The notes under the pieces are model-generated. The model saw only the letters and a list, made by a program, of their open reading frames with translations. It was not told the origin of the DNA and did no database searches. This document shows, piece after piece, positions 34,456 to 45,300 of a stretch of 64,000 bases of DNA. How positions within the stretch are numbered: the stretch's first letter is position 1; every line of letters starts with the position of its first letter. Both the position numbers and the translations under genes were made by a program. Source of the DNA: Paguma larvata (lineage: Eukaryota; Chordata; Mammalia; Carnivora; Viverridae); the NCBI GenBank assembly GCA_030068075.1, contig CM057826.1:62469312-62533311 (forward strand), in the 5' to 3' direction.

Positions 34456-35046
34456 ACCCTGGGCCTCAGAGTTACACAGGCAGGTCTTACCATCCCAGAC
34501 TGCAAGTGAGAAAGGGGGGCTCAGCCTCTGAGTAGCAGCAATCGGCGTGTGGCCATGCAGGAGCCCTCGCCCTGCCCACGGCCCTACCTGTGGGCCACTC
34601 TGCACAATGTCTGGGTCTCCCTGCAGGACAAGAGTGAAGTGGCCACCCTTGGCTGGTCTTCTGAAATTCAAGGGGGAAGAAGGGGCAGTCACTCAACAAA
34701 TACTCCATCAGTATGCTGGCCTCCTGCTCCAAGCAAGTACATAGCGTGCCAGCCATCCTGAACGTACCCTGGAGGGAGGCTCAGGGGACAGGGTGGGCAC
34801 TTGGGCAGGTGACAAGGAGTATGGGTCCAGAAAGGGGTCTCAGAGGAAATGGCACATTTGCTGAAACCTGAAGGTCTCGATGGACCTCGTGAGGCAGGTC
34901 TGCCGTGGTCCGCTCTATCGGATGTGCCCTCTTCCGTCCCCCCACTGCCACTCCTGCCCGCCTCCACCTGTTCCTGCAGGGAGATCTCATCATTCCCTTG
35001 CACACAGAGCCCACTGGGGATCTGCCAGTAAGTGAGAGAGTTGGGG

Positions 35047-35263
35047 TTTTTAAATTCATTTATTTTGTGACAGACAGAGACAGAGAGAGACAGAGAGAGA
35101 GAATGAGTGGGGGAGGGGCAGAGGGAGAGAAAAAAAAAACCCAAGCAGGCTCCACACTCCACTCTGAGCCCAATGAGGGGCTCGATCTCACAGATCATGA
35201 GATCATGACATGGGCCAAAACCAAGAGTCAACCACTTAATCGACCGAGCCCCCCAGGCACCCC
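35047..35263 (-). mobile_element. Carnivore SINE
   Basis: Minus-strand copy: (gaca)/(gaga) tract, aagcaggctccacactcca, tcatgagatcatgacatggg and gagccccccaggcaccccc. More diverged than 26385-26602; the target duplication is unclear. Confidence 0.9.
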
Positions 35264-38200
35264 CGAAAGAGGTTTTCTAACTGAATTCCAGGTGGGCAGC
35301 TGGGGCCACATCCTTTGCAAGTAAGAGGGCCTTGGCAGGGACATGGTAAACAGAGCCTCTGCGGAACCGAAGGCTCGGGTTCAGGGTGTGTCAGGGCCAT
35401 ATAGTCAGCGGGACCTGCACCTGCCAGCCCTCCTGCAGCCCCTGTGTGTCCGTCCTGCCAGAGCAATCGTCCGTGCTTGTTGCCTCAGCAGCCCCGAAGG
35501 AAGCACCAAAAGGCACGCCGCTCTGAGTCCCCAGTTGCTCATGCCTGCACTAGGCAGCCTTGAGCTGAGCAGCAGGGACCAGGGGTGCAGAGGCTGGCTG
35601 AAGACACAGGCCTTAGCCACCCACTTGTCCCTCCTGCGGTAAGAGTCACAGCACCAGTGAGGATGGGCCTAGAGGCAGAGAGGGCAAAATATTTGTGGTT
35701 TCCTGGGAGAGTGGGGTGGGAATCCCCTCTTTCCAGAGGGAGTGACCATGGAGCTGGGCCCTGAGGAGAAGGTAGGAAAGTGCTGGCAAAGGAGGGAGGA
35801 GGGGTGATTGAGGCCGTGAAGACTGTGGGCGGAGACCTGGAGGCGGTGAGGGAGGTGCCTGGGAGGGATCAATACGTGTTTCTGCACAGGGAGGCTGGTG
35901 GGTTGTCTGTGCCAGAAGACTCAGGGATGGCAACCAAAAGCACTTGGCCCCATCCTGAAACAGCCATGGGAGCCAGGCACACAATAGAAACTGGAAGAGG
36001 CAGGCCTGGGGTAGAGCAATAGGGAGTGGCGGGGACTGGGGCGAACTAGAGAGCTTGTGCCCTAGGGAAAAGGTCACAGATTGTTCGGCCCTGAGCCTGC
36101 ACTGCTTGGTGTTATCTTTTGTAGACAAGTACAGGATTCAGGTAAAAGAGAAAGATGCTCACTCTAGGGGCCTGTGATATGGAGGAGGGGAGACCCAAGG
36201 CTCATGCCCTGCCTTAGTTCAGGCAAGAGGCCTAGCTGGGACAGTGAGGGGTCAGGCAGATCCCAGGTGCTGACCACAGGGACAGCACATGGTCAGCTTC
36301 AGGGCCAGAGGAGGGGAAGCCAGCCCTGGCCACCCAGGAAACTTCTAGTAGCTCTAAGAGGACATCCAATGGGGCCTGAATTTACCCCTACCTGTGGCCT
36401 TCGAGTGTCCTTGATAGAGGGCATAGCTGCAGCCTGGAGGGTGCCCCCTGGGTGCACCTAGTAAATGCCTCCCCTCAGGGTGAGGAGGGGAGGCTGCACC
36501 AGCGTGGCGTGACGGAGGCCCTAGAGAAGTGAGCTATGTCCCTTATTGGTCACAGTACATTTATTTTTCATTAGCAGTTAAATGCAGACATGAGGGATTG
36601 TGCTGGGTTCAGCGGGCAGCTGACGTGAGCAGTGCTTGGTGCCGCGATCAATAGGGAGGCTTGAGGGCCACTCGCTGCCCATATCCCTGGCCGGGACCCC
36701 TGCCCACCCAGCCCCGGGCCAGCAGGCAGGCCCGGGCCATTGTAGGCCATTGCTTTGGGCCTCTGGAGGTGATGCCCAGGGAGGCCCTGAACCTGCCACT
36801 GGGGGCTCCCATTCCCTGCTGGACCAGGCCCCTGCGGGCCCCACTCAGAGGTCATGCTTGGCCCTCCTCTGCGCAGCCCTGGGTCTGTAGAGATACTGTG
36901 TCTAGAGAGGCCACTGGGCCCGTACTCAGGAGTGCACGCTCTCCTTCATAGTCCACGCCTTAGGAGGCCCTGAGCCTGACTCAGCCCTGCCCTTGGCTGA
37001 GTAACAGTGAAGAGCCAGTGTAATAACAGAGTCATGAGGTGGCCACCGGACACCGGATTCCAGGGCGTGAGCCAGGGGTCTGAAGTGAGCGACTTCCCCC
37101 TGGGACCCCAGATTCCCCAGCCGCAAGATGTCTAGTTCGCTCCTCCCCTCCACCCCCCACGTTCCTCAACCTAAGGAGATCCCCAGAGGGCACTGGCAGA
37201 GCCCCGAGGAGGTGTTTCAGGATGGGACAGGATGGGGAAAGGTGAGCTTGTTTCCCCGACTGCAAGTGTGGGTCCTAGGCAGGTTGGCCTTCATCTTGGA
37301 GCTCGTACAGGGGAGTGCAAGGGCGGCTTCCAAAAAGAGTTCACAAGGGAAGAGACCAGCTGGGAAGAGGCCGTGGTCTCGAGGGGGAGGTGGGGGACGA
37401 TTGCCGTCTTGCTGAGCCAGCAATGCCCTCCACCTCCCCGTGTCCTTCCCACACGAGGGCATGACTCACCGCCCCCATCCTGAGAGCAAGGCATCTGTGG
37501 CTCTGTGCCTCAGTTTCCTCATCAGCCCTTGACCACGAAGACAGTGCTGTGAGTGCCTTTTCTCATTTCATTCTCACAACAGCCTAGGAATGGGGTGACC
37601 CATCTGGCAGGCGAGAGACAGGCTGAGTGTGGGGTGGCATGCCTGAAGTCATACCAGGCTGCAGCTCCTACGTGTGCATTCCCAGCTCACCTGAGCTAGA
37701 CCAAGACACCTATAGGACCAGGCTCAGATCCCCTCCCCCAAATCGGTCATGGGGTAGAGGGCAGACTCCCATCTTGGCAAGAGAGGGACTTTGTGCTAAA
37801 CAGCAGAGAAAGGGCACATGGATGCCCTCTGGGAAGAGAGGGATCAAGGCCCAAAGAGCCAGGCCTCCTTGTGGTAGAAGCCCTCTGTGGGTTTTGGAGC
37901 GCCCCCCAAACGGGTAGACAGTAGAGAACCCAAGAGGCAGAGCATGTGAGGCCCTTCCAGACTCTCCCGAGGGGCAGACAGGACCTCAGTGTCACAGATG
38001 ACAAAACGGCTATTTCACCCAAGGTCACCTCTAGCAAGGAGCAGAGTTGGTCTCTGAAGCCCATGTTCTTCCCTCTTTATGGCCAGAGGCCACCGTTGAT
38101 CGTCAGGGTGGCTTGTGGGGGCCTCATAGTAGCCCTGAGGGAAACCAGGCTGTTGGGGACCTATTTGGTGGGCACCTGGCTGGAGGCAGAGGGCACCCCC

Positions 38201-38314
38201 GCTCCATCCTCCACTGCCTCCCAACTCACCCTTTTCCCCCCTCCCAGGGTCCGGCTGGCCCAACAGACCGGCAGACTGCTGGGCGGGGGGAGGGGGGGAG
38301 GTTACCTCCACCAA
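35264..38314. other. Intron sequence, possible weak conserved block
   Basis: Mostly plain GC-rich intron with chance open frames. 36545-36640 (tacatttatttttcattagc, gctgacgtgagcag, gccgcgatcaatagg) looks like a weaker conserved element. A MIR scrap lies near 37500-37600. A dense G-run (gggcggggggagggggggagg) occurs at 38280-38301. Confidence 0.45.
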
Positions 38315-38395
38315 AGCCTCAGAGCCAATTACCTGTGTAATTAGCAACAAATGACTTGTGGGATGGTTGTGGTTTTCAGTTAAAATTAGAAGGAA
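38315..38395. promoter_or_regulatory. Candidate conserved non-coding element J
   Basis: gagccaattacctgtgtaat, tagcaacaaatgacttgtg and gttttcagttaaaattag. About 740 bp before UNC5A exon 2. TAATTAGC-type homeodomain sites. Confidence 0.4.
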
Positions 38396-39132
38396 GCCCA
38401 GATCCAGGTCTCCTTGAAGGGGTGGGACATGGCCTAGGTCCCTCAGGCTCCCAGACACACTCTCCTGGCTCCCACCCTGCCTGGGTCGGCCCAGGCTCTC
38501 CCCCACCCCGGGGCCTCTCCTGTAGCACTGCCACCGGTGCCAGCACCCGCGCCCGCCTTCCGCATGCCTCCCCTCACAGCTGCTCCCTCCCTCTTTCATT
38601 CACATGCTATTTTCTGAGCACCTCCTACTTACAGGAATGGAGATGAAGCCAGAAGTGGCCCTGGAGAAGAAGGGACCCTGCCCTCCCCTCCTCTGGGCTG
38701 CTCACCTGCCCTGCCAGGGTCCTCTCCCTCCCTCTGGCTTTCTCTGGACCTCCGAGGCTGGCGGGCTGCCTCACCAGCTCCCTGAACTTCTACCAGAGTA
38801 ATAATGAGCGCTAACTGCTGCCATGTGTGGAGGGCCTCCTAAGGGCTGGGACTTCCGCCCTTGTCTCATTTCATCTCTCTATAGTCTTCAGAAGTGGGTG
38901 GGCTCCCCCCATTTTACAGAGGGGACGCCGAGGCTCAGGGGAGCATTCAGTAGCCTAGATTGCTACTAGTGGCTTGCTGGAAGTGGCAGCCTGGCCTCAC
39001 TCTCCTCCCATCGGCCCCACCCGCTGCCTTCCCATGGCCCAGCCCCAGGGCCTAAATGGGCACGTAGCCCCCGAAGGCCCTGAAAGGCTGGCAAAGGCCC
39101 CGGCTCACCTTCCCTCTTTGCTCCTGCTGCAG

Positions 39133-39354
39133 GTGCCCAGCAGAGTGCCACGGTGGCCAACCCAGTACCCGGAGCCAACCCAGACCTGCTTCCCCACTTC
39201 CTGGTGGAGCCCGAGGACGTATACATCGTCAAGAACAAGCCGGTGCTGCTGGTGTGCAAGGCCATGCCTGCCACGCAGATCTTCTTCAAGTGCAACGGCG
39301 AGTGGGTACGCCAGGTGGACCACGTGATAGAGCGCAGCACGGACGACAGCAGCG
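39133..39354 (+). CDS. UNC5A: UNC5A exon 2: start of Ig domain 1
   Basis: 222 nt, phase 1 to phase 1, acceptor ctgcag and donor gtgagg. It encodes mature residues 24-98. They begin just after the expected signal-peptide cleavage region ([10 protein letters not shown]) and continue with [17 protein letters not shown] and the first Ig strands, including Cys in LLVCKA and FFKCNGEW. This is the first coding exon in the window; the signal-peptide exon lies upstream. Confidence 0.97.
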
Positions 39355-42300
39355 GTGAGGCCAGGCTGACGGGGAAGCGGGTCTCGAGTCTCAGAGAAAA
39401 TGGAGGCCCAGAGTGGGGCTCGCATTTGCCCCTGGCTGCATACCTGTGAGCTGGAGGCCAGGATGTAACCAACTCTGTGGCCACCACCCCAGGTCCTCAG
39501 AACAGGCAGGATTCTCACTCCTTGGACCCTATATATATACACCGAGGCCTTCTCCAGGAGGCTCTGCCCTCACCAGAACCCACCACCTGAAAGGTGGGAG
39601 AGTGAGGAAAAGGGAAGCCCCCTACAAATGCCCCAGGAGGCTATGGTTGGAGGGACAGATGCCCGCCACTGCATCTGAGCTGAAGAGGTGCCAGGAAAGA
39701 GAGTTTGGAGGGACTAGGTCCCAGATGATGGGGACCTCACCCTCTGTTTGATCTCTGTGCCTCCATTCATTCTTCACATACTCTCTGAGCCCCCACTCTC
39801 ATGCTGGGGACACAGCCACCACCCTCAGAGAGCCCCAGCTCCTGCAGAGAGGTGGGCAGCATGGGGACCTCCCAGTGAGTTCCGGGGGCTAGGGCAGCAA
39901 GAGGCAAGCATGACTGAGGCTTCTCAGGGGAGGTGACATGGAAACAGAGGGGTTATGAGAGGTGGTCAGGGAAAGAACAGGGGAACAGCTTCCGGGAAGG
40001 GGGCTCAGCAGGAGCAAAGGCTTGGGGTCGGAGAGGTGGGCATGCTGGTCAGGATCAGGAGGGAGGGTATGAGGTGTGCACAGGTAACGGGAGACTCACC
40101 CCTCAGGCTCTGGCGTGAGGTCACATTCCCGTGGGTTTTCAAAATGCCAAGTGACATGGCCAGAGCTGCGAGTGACACTTGGGACCCATGGGGGTGGGGA
40201 GGCTGATGGAAGGGGCAGACCCAGAGACACCGAGGAGAGGGAACCAGTGAGACTGAGCTGAGACATGGAGGGAGGGGTTCCAGAGACAGCGGGCAGACTC
40301 AGGAAGTACCCTTTCTGTGGGACACTCCATTCCCTGCCCCTCCCCCGGCCTCAGGCAGCAGGCAGCCAGTGGGGATATGGGCAGAGAGCCCTTGTTTGGG
40401 GTCCAGCACTCCCCAAGAGCAGGCCTAATGGAGCTGACTACAGCCTCTCCTCCTCCTCACTGTTTGGACCCCAATTAAGTCCATTTCCTCTCCCTTCACC
40501 TTGGCACTTTGTGAAGCCCCCACACGTGAGGAGCCCCTCGGGTTGAGTCCCGAGACATAGCACACCTCCTGTGGGGGTACAGCCACCAGTGTGAGGCCAG
40601 AGCAGCAGTGCAGCCAAAAACAGGCAGGCCATGTCCAGGACAACTCATGCGGATGTCAAGGCAGGCAAGAGACCCCAGACCCAGAGGGGTGGCCCATGCC
40701 ACCAGGCAGTTGGGCCTGGATAGTCCAGAAAAGATTTCAGAGAAGGAGTACTTTCTAAACACGGGTCTTAAAACCTCCTGGAACAAGTGTTTCCGAGGCC
40801 AAAGGGCCAGAAGGTGCAAATGCAGGAGTGGTGGGCCAGCATGCGGAGACCCCGACAAGGCCAGGAAGAGTGGGCCTGGAGAGCAGGCAGCAGAATAGGG
40901 TTACGACCACACTAGACCTCTGTGGAAAGTTGGTGCTGGGCAGAGGGAGACTGGAGGAGGGGACCCTGCCTAGGAGAACTTGGAAGCTCTCACAATAACC
41001 GGGATGTGAGCAAAGGAGCCCTGAGTTTTGGCGGAGGCTGATTTAGTCCTCAGAACCAGCCTGTCATGTTACAGAGGGCTCTGACTCATTCAGGGCCCAA
41101 AAGGGCTCCAACCAAGCATTCTGGTCCCTAGAAGCCACACCCGACTCTCCCCACCAGACTTAGCAGGGGCTGGTCTCCTGCCCGCCAACTGTCAGCTCCC
41201 TGCTCAGGGATTCCTGCCCAGGCCCTTGAGCCCTGCAGTGCCCAGGCCTCCACACAGCAGCTGCTTGCAGCTGCTTTCCTGCAGTCCTCAGAGGCTCACT
41301 GAGGACCTGTGCTGTGCCAGGCCTAGGTCAGCCCCCAAGTTGATCCCCCACCTTGAGGCCCCAGCAGAGGTACCAGAAACCTCACTGCCCCTGCAGCTTT
41401 AGGACCTGGTGGGAGTGCCTGCCTCCCCTCCCTGGGCCTCAGTTTCTTCATCTGTAAAATGGTAGGGGCTGGTAGGTTGGCAGGGGAAGCCATGAGATCT
41501 CATACACCCTGTGTGCGCTCAGCTCCAGGACTTGCCCTCCCCCACACCCAGGGCCCAGCACCACTTTAGGGTATTATGAGTCCTCCCTCTGCTGTGGCAG
41601 ATCCCCCAGGGAAAGGACGGGTGAGGAGGAGGAAGCTACACTCAGAGACCTGCCTTCCTGCATCATTGAAGGCCTGTCTGGAACTCCTTGGAAGGCTGTA
41701 GGCCAGCCTCCTGCTGCTCCCAGTCTCTCTTTCCAAGTGTCCCCACACACCCCTTTTTTGTCTCCTACCATCAGGAATTGTGGAATCCATGACTTGGCTG
41801 AGACCCAGGTCAATGCCTGCATAGCAGTCACAGGCTGGGCCACACATGCCAAGAGCCTCACCCCAGAGTCCCCAATAGCCTCCTCTGGTCTTGCTCCCTT
41901 CAAACCAGGCAGAGAGCAGAGCTCACAGGGACATAACCCACCCATAATCACTGGGCCCTCTCCTGCCCTGAGCATCTAAACTCAGGCCTCCCATGGCCAG
42001 CATATCCAAATTTGTATTGATCTTGTTGATTTTTCAACCCAGAGCCATTGAGTGCTTTGAGAAGAGTTAAGCTCACAAACAGATGTCACTGCAGTGAGCA
42101 GTGGCACCATGCAGACTCTCAGACCAAAGACCCTGCCCCAGGAACGTTCTGTGGTCAGGCAGGTATGGTGGAGTCATAGGTCAGCACAGACCCGCAGCCC
42201 CACCCATTCCTTTGTGGGTAGCTGGGTAGACACCCCAGGAGACAGCACCCCTGTCTTCCCCTCACTCGTCCCCATTTCCCATCCATAAAGCCAGGAGGAG

Positions 42301-45300
42301 GGACCGAAGCCTGAAAACCCTCAAACCCAAAGCTGCAGATGCTATAAAAGCCCCAGATCTGTGAAGCCAAGCATGGTGTGTTAAACAAGCTGGTTATTAG
42401 AAGCAGATTGGCGAGAACATGAGAACCTAAGCCCAAACTTGGCCTTAGAGCCCCTACCCCCCACCCCACTAACCCTCCACCTCCCCAAAATACTCAGCAC
42501 ACCCCCACTGGGGCCTCCTCATGTGCCCACAGCATTCACACACCCACTCACACCCCACACACTCGGGGGCCAGCAGGGACCCCGAATCCTTCCTCCCTTG
42601 GCCTCTGCTCCATGACCTGCAGAGAGGAAGGCACTGTCTTCACATCTAGGACCAGCAGGGCAGGGTCTGGGTCTCCCCCTGGGTCCACCAGCCTCCTGGA
42701 GCATGTGGGGCTCGAGGCCACTGCCTGGATCTGGGACATTGTGGACAAACTTGGCCCTCCTTCATGGCAGCAGGAAGGAGATGAGGGGGTGGCAGTGGCA
42801 GGACAGAGAGGGGAGGAGATGGGGAGAAAGAAATAGGAGTGCTTAAATTTAGCGCCGTTCTCCCCAGACTGAGTTTCCTGAGCTCCCACCACCACCATGG
42901 GGGATGGAACAGTCCATCCATCCATAGACCTGTCCACTCAGGAAAAGTACCCAGTTCAGAATGTTCTGGACGTCTCTCACCACTAACCCCCGAGGCTTAG
43001 AGCAGGAGGGCCCTGTCTCCACCCCCAAGTGTATGCACGGCTCCTTCTCAGATGCCCCGAGACTCTGGTATGGTTGACGGTAGCTGGATCCCAGGATCCT
43101 TCTCCTATCCGCGCTCCCTGTGAGGGACCCTCAGTTGTCAGCCTCACCCTCTACCCCCAGAGAATGCACACATCCTTCACCTTAGAGAGAAGGGGTGCCA
43201 GCCAGGCCCAGAACAGAGGGAGCTCAGCCATGATGACCTCGGCCAGAGGTCTCCTGTGAGAACTTGCTGGGGGCAGGGGCAAGTGAGAAAAATCTGGGGG
43301 CCCAGTGTGGGAGCTGGAGAGACTCATGGGGAGGGGTCTGGGCAAGGGTCAGAGAAAGACGTGTTAGAGAAATTAAGAAGGAAAACAGCCTCCCGGCCTG
43401 CCTGCTCAGCTGGGCTGCTGCTCCCCCTGCAATGCAGCCCTAATTGAATTTCTCTGTTAACAATGGAAACACATTGGTTGCCCGGCCTCTCTCCCTTTCT
43501 GATAAGCCAATGACCCGAGGGAAATTGGGGTCAGGAGGAGGAGAAATTGGAAACAGTCTTTTTTCACTTCTGGGGACACTGGTTTTGGCCAAGGGCCAGG
43601 GGCCCGGAGGAGGGTTGGCATTCCCCCTTCTGTGTCCTCAGAGGATCTGTCCCCTGCCCCCGCATGCCCAGGTGTGGCAGAGGGCAGGGGGGCTGAGTCT
43701 ATCCTTGAGAGGGGTCCCTTCAGCCCAGCCCAGTCAGGGCAGAGGGTCCCAGTCACCCATCACCCGCCAGCTTCACCTTTGCAGACTGCCCCCTCACCCT
43801 CACCAGCGTTTCGCCCATGGGATGGGCAAGTCACTGCCTCTCTAAGCCTCTGTTTTCTTCTCTGTGGAGTGGGAGCAATGCCAACCAAGGGAGTAGATGG
43901 AAGAAAATAAGCCAGCATTTGGGAAACCCTGGCTAAGCCCCAGGGGTCTATTATCATACTACATAATCGCTGTAATTATATTGTTAATAGCTGTTACTAT
44001 ATTATCACTTGTCAGGATCTACCTGCTAACCCCCAGGGAGGTGAACCAGCTCCTTCCTGACTTTTTTTTTTTTTTTTTTTAGTACACAAAGGCCCCATGG
44101 CTGTCCTGTCTACCTCACCCCTTCCGCCTTGGGTCCTTGAAGGCCAGCCCCTGTAGCCCAAAGCTCCTCTGTGCTGTGTTGTCTCTGAAACAACAGGAAG
44201 CCCATTTAGAGACATTTCTGTGACTCCAGGGAGACAGGCCTGGGGTAAAAAAGTATAAGGAATGCAAAAGAGCTAAGGACTGGCTCCTGACCTTTGGGAG
44301 ACATAAATGGAGTGCCTCCTGGGGCTCCCCCAGAGTTCCCTCCAGGCTGCTCCTTCTGAGCAGAGTGGCCATGGTGGTACAGGGACCCCACACATCTGTA
44401 CGGCAAGAACTGTGTGAGGCTTGGCATGACCAGGACCCTGGCTACCCACCCCTCCTGCCCCCCAGGGCTGCCCGCCATGGAGGTCCGCATCAATGTCTCG
44501 AGGCAGCAGGTGGAGAAGGTGTTTGGGCTGGAGGAGTACTGGTGCCAGTGTGTGGCGTGGAGCTCCTCGGGCACCACCAAGAGTCAGAAGGCCTACATCC
44601 GCATTGCCTGTGAGTCCAGGGCCTAGCCCTCGGTCAGGGGTGGCTGGAGGGGAAGGAGTCTGGTCAGGAAAACTTCAGGGCCTGCCTTGATGGGTGGAGA
44701 AAGAGCCTCTGCACACGGCCCAGCCACCCCCATGTTCCCCCTGGGCACTCGGCACTTTCTCCTGCCATGTGCCTCAGGCCCTGTGGGACCGGGGTACAGG
44801 GCCAGCCAGGCGGAGCCGGCATGAGGCACTCAGGCTGGAGGATGCTCTTGTTCTTCTCCCAGATTTGCGCAAGAACTTCGAGCAGGAGCCGCTGGCCAAG
44901 GAGGTGTCCCTGGAGCAGGGCATCGTGCTGCCCTGCCGCCCACCAGAGGGCATCCCCCCGGCTGAGGTGAGAGGGGCTCTGGTGCCCGCTCCACAGGTGG
45001 GTAGGGCTCCCAGGTCTCAGGTCCTGCCTGCCCTGACGCCCCCAGGGGCTGCTCTCGCTCCAGGTAGGGCCAGCACGGGCGGGCAGTGCAGTGGCGTGGC
45101 TCCCTCCCCCAGGTGGAGTGGCTCCGGAACGAGGACCTGGTGGACCCGTCCCTGGACCCCAATGTGTACATCACAAGGGAGCACAGCCTGGTGGTGCGAC
45201 AGGCCCGCCTGGCCGACACGGCCAACTACACCTGCGTGGCCAAGAACATCGTAGCGCGTCGCCGCAGCGCCTCGGCTGCTGTCATCGTCTACGGTGGGCC

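Larger units (their letters stand above)
1..39132 (+). other. UNC5A: Putative UNC5A intron 1 (no coding exon seen)
   Basis: Exon 2 begins at 39133 with a mid-codon junction, so a signal-peptide exon must lie upstream. I looked for a coding start resembling MAVRPGLWPALLG and did not find one. As I recall, human UNC5A intron 1 is about 50 kb, so exon 1 probably precedes base 1. Most of this region is unremarkable GC-rich intron sequence; the parts with recognisable content are listed separately. Confidence 0.75.
39355..44465 (+). other. UNC5A: UNC5A intron 2
   Basis: 5.1 kb. It contains a MIR centre at 41425-41465 (cctcagtttcttcatctgta), candidate conserved blocks at 43425-43530 and 43930-44020, and a poly(T)19 tract at 44062-44080. 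No other exon is seen. Confidence 0.7.

Noticed and set aside
38966..39542. Minus-strand frames overlapping UNC5A exon 2
   Set aside because: Antisense shadows of the exon; the sense strand gives the clear Ig-domain sequence with proper splice sites.
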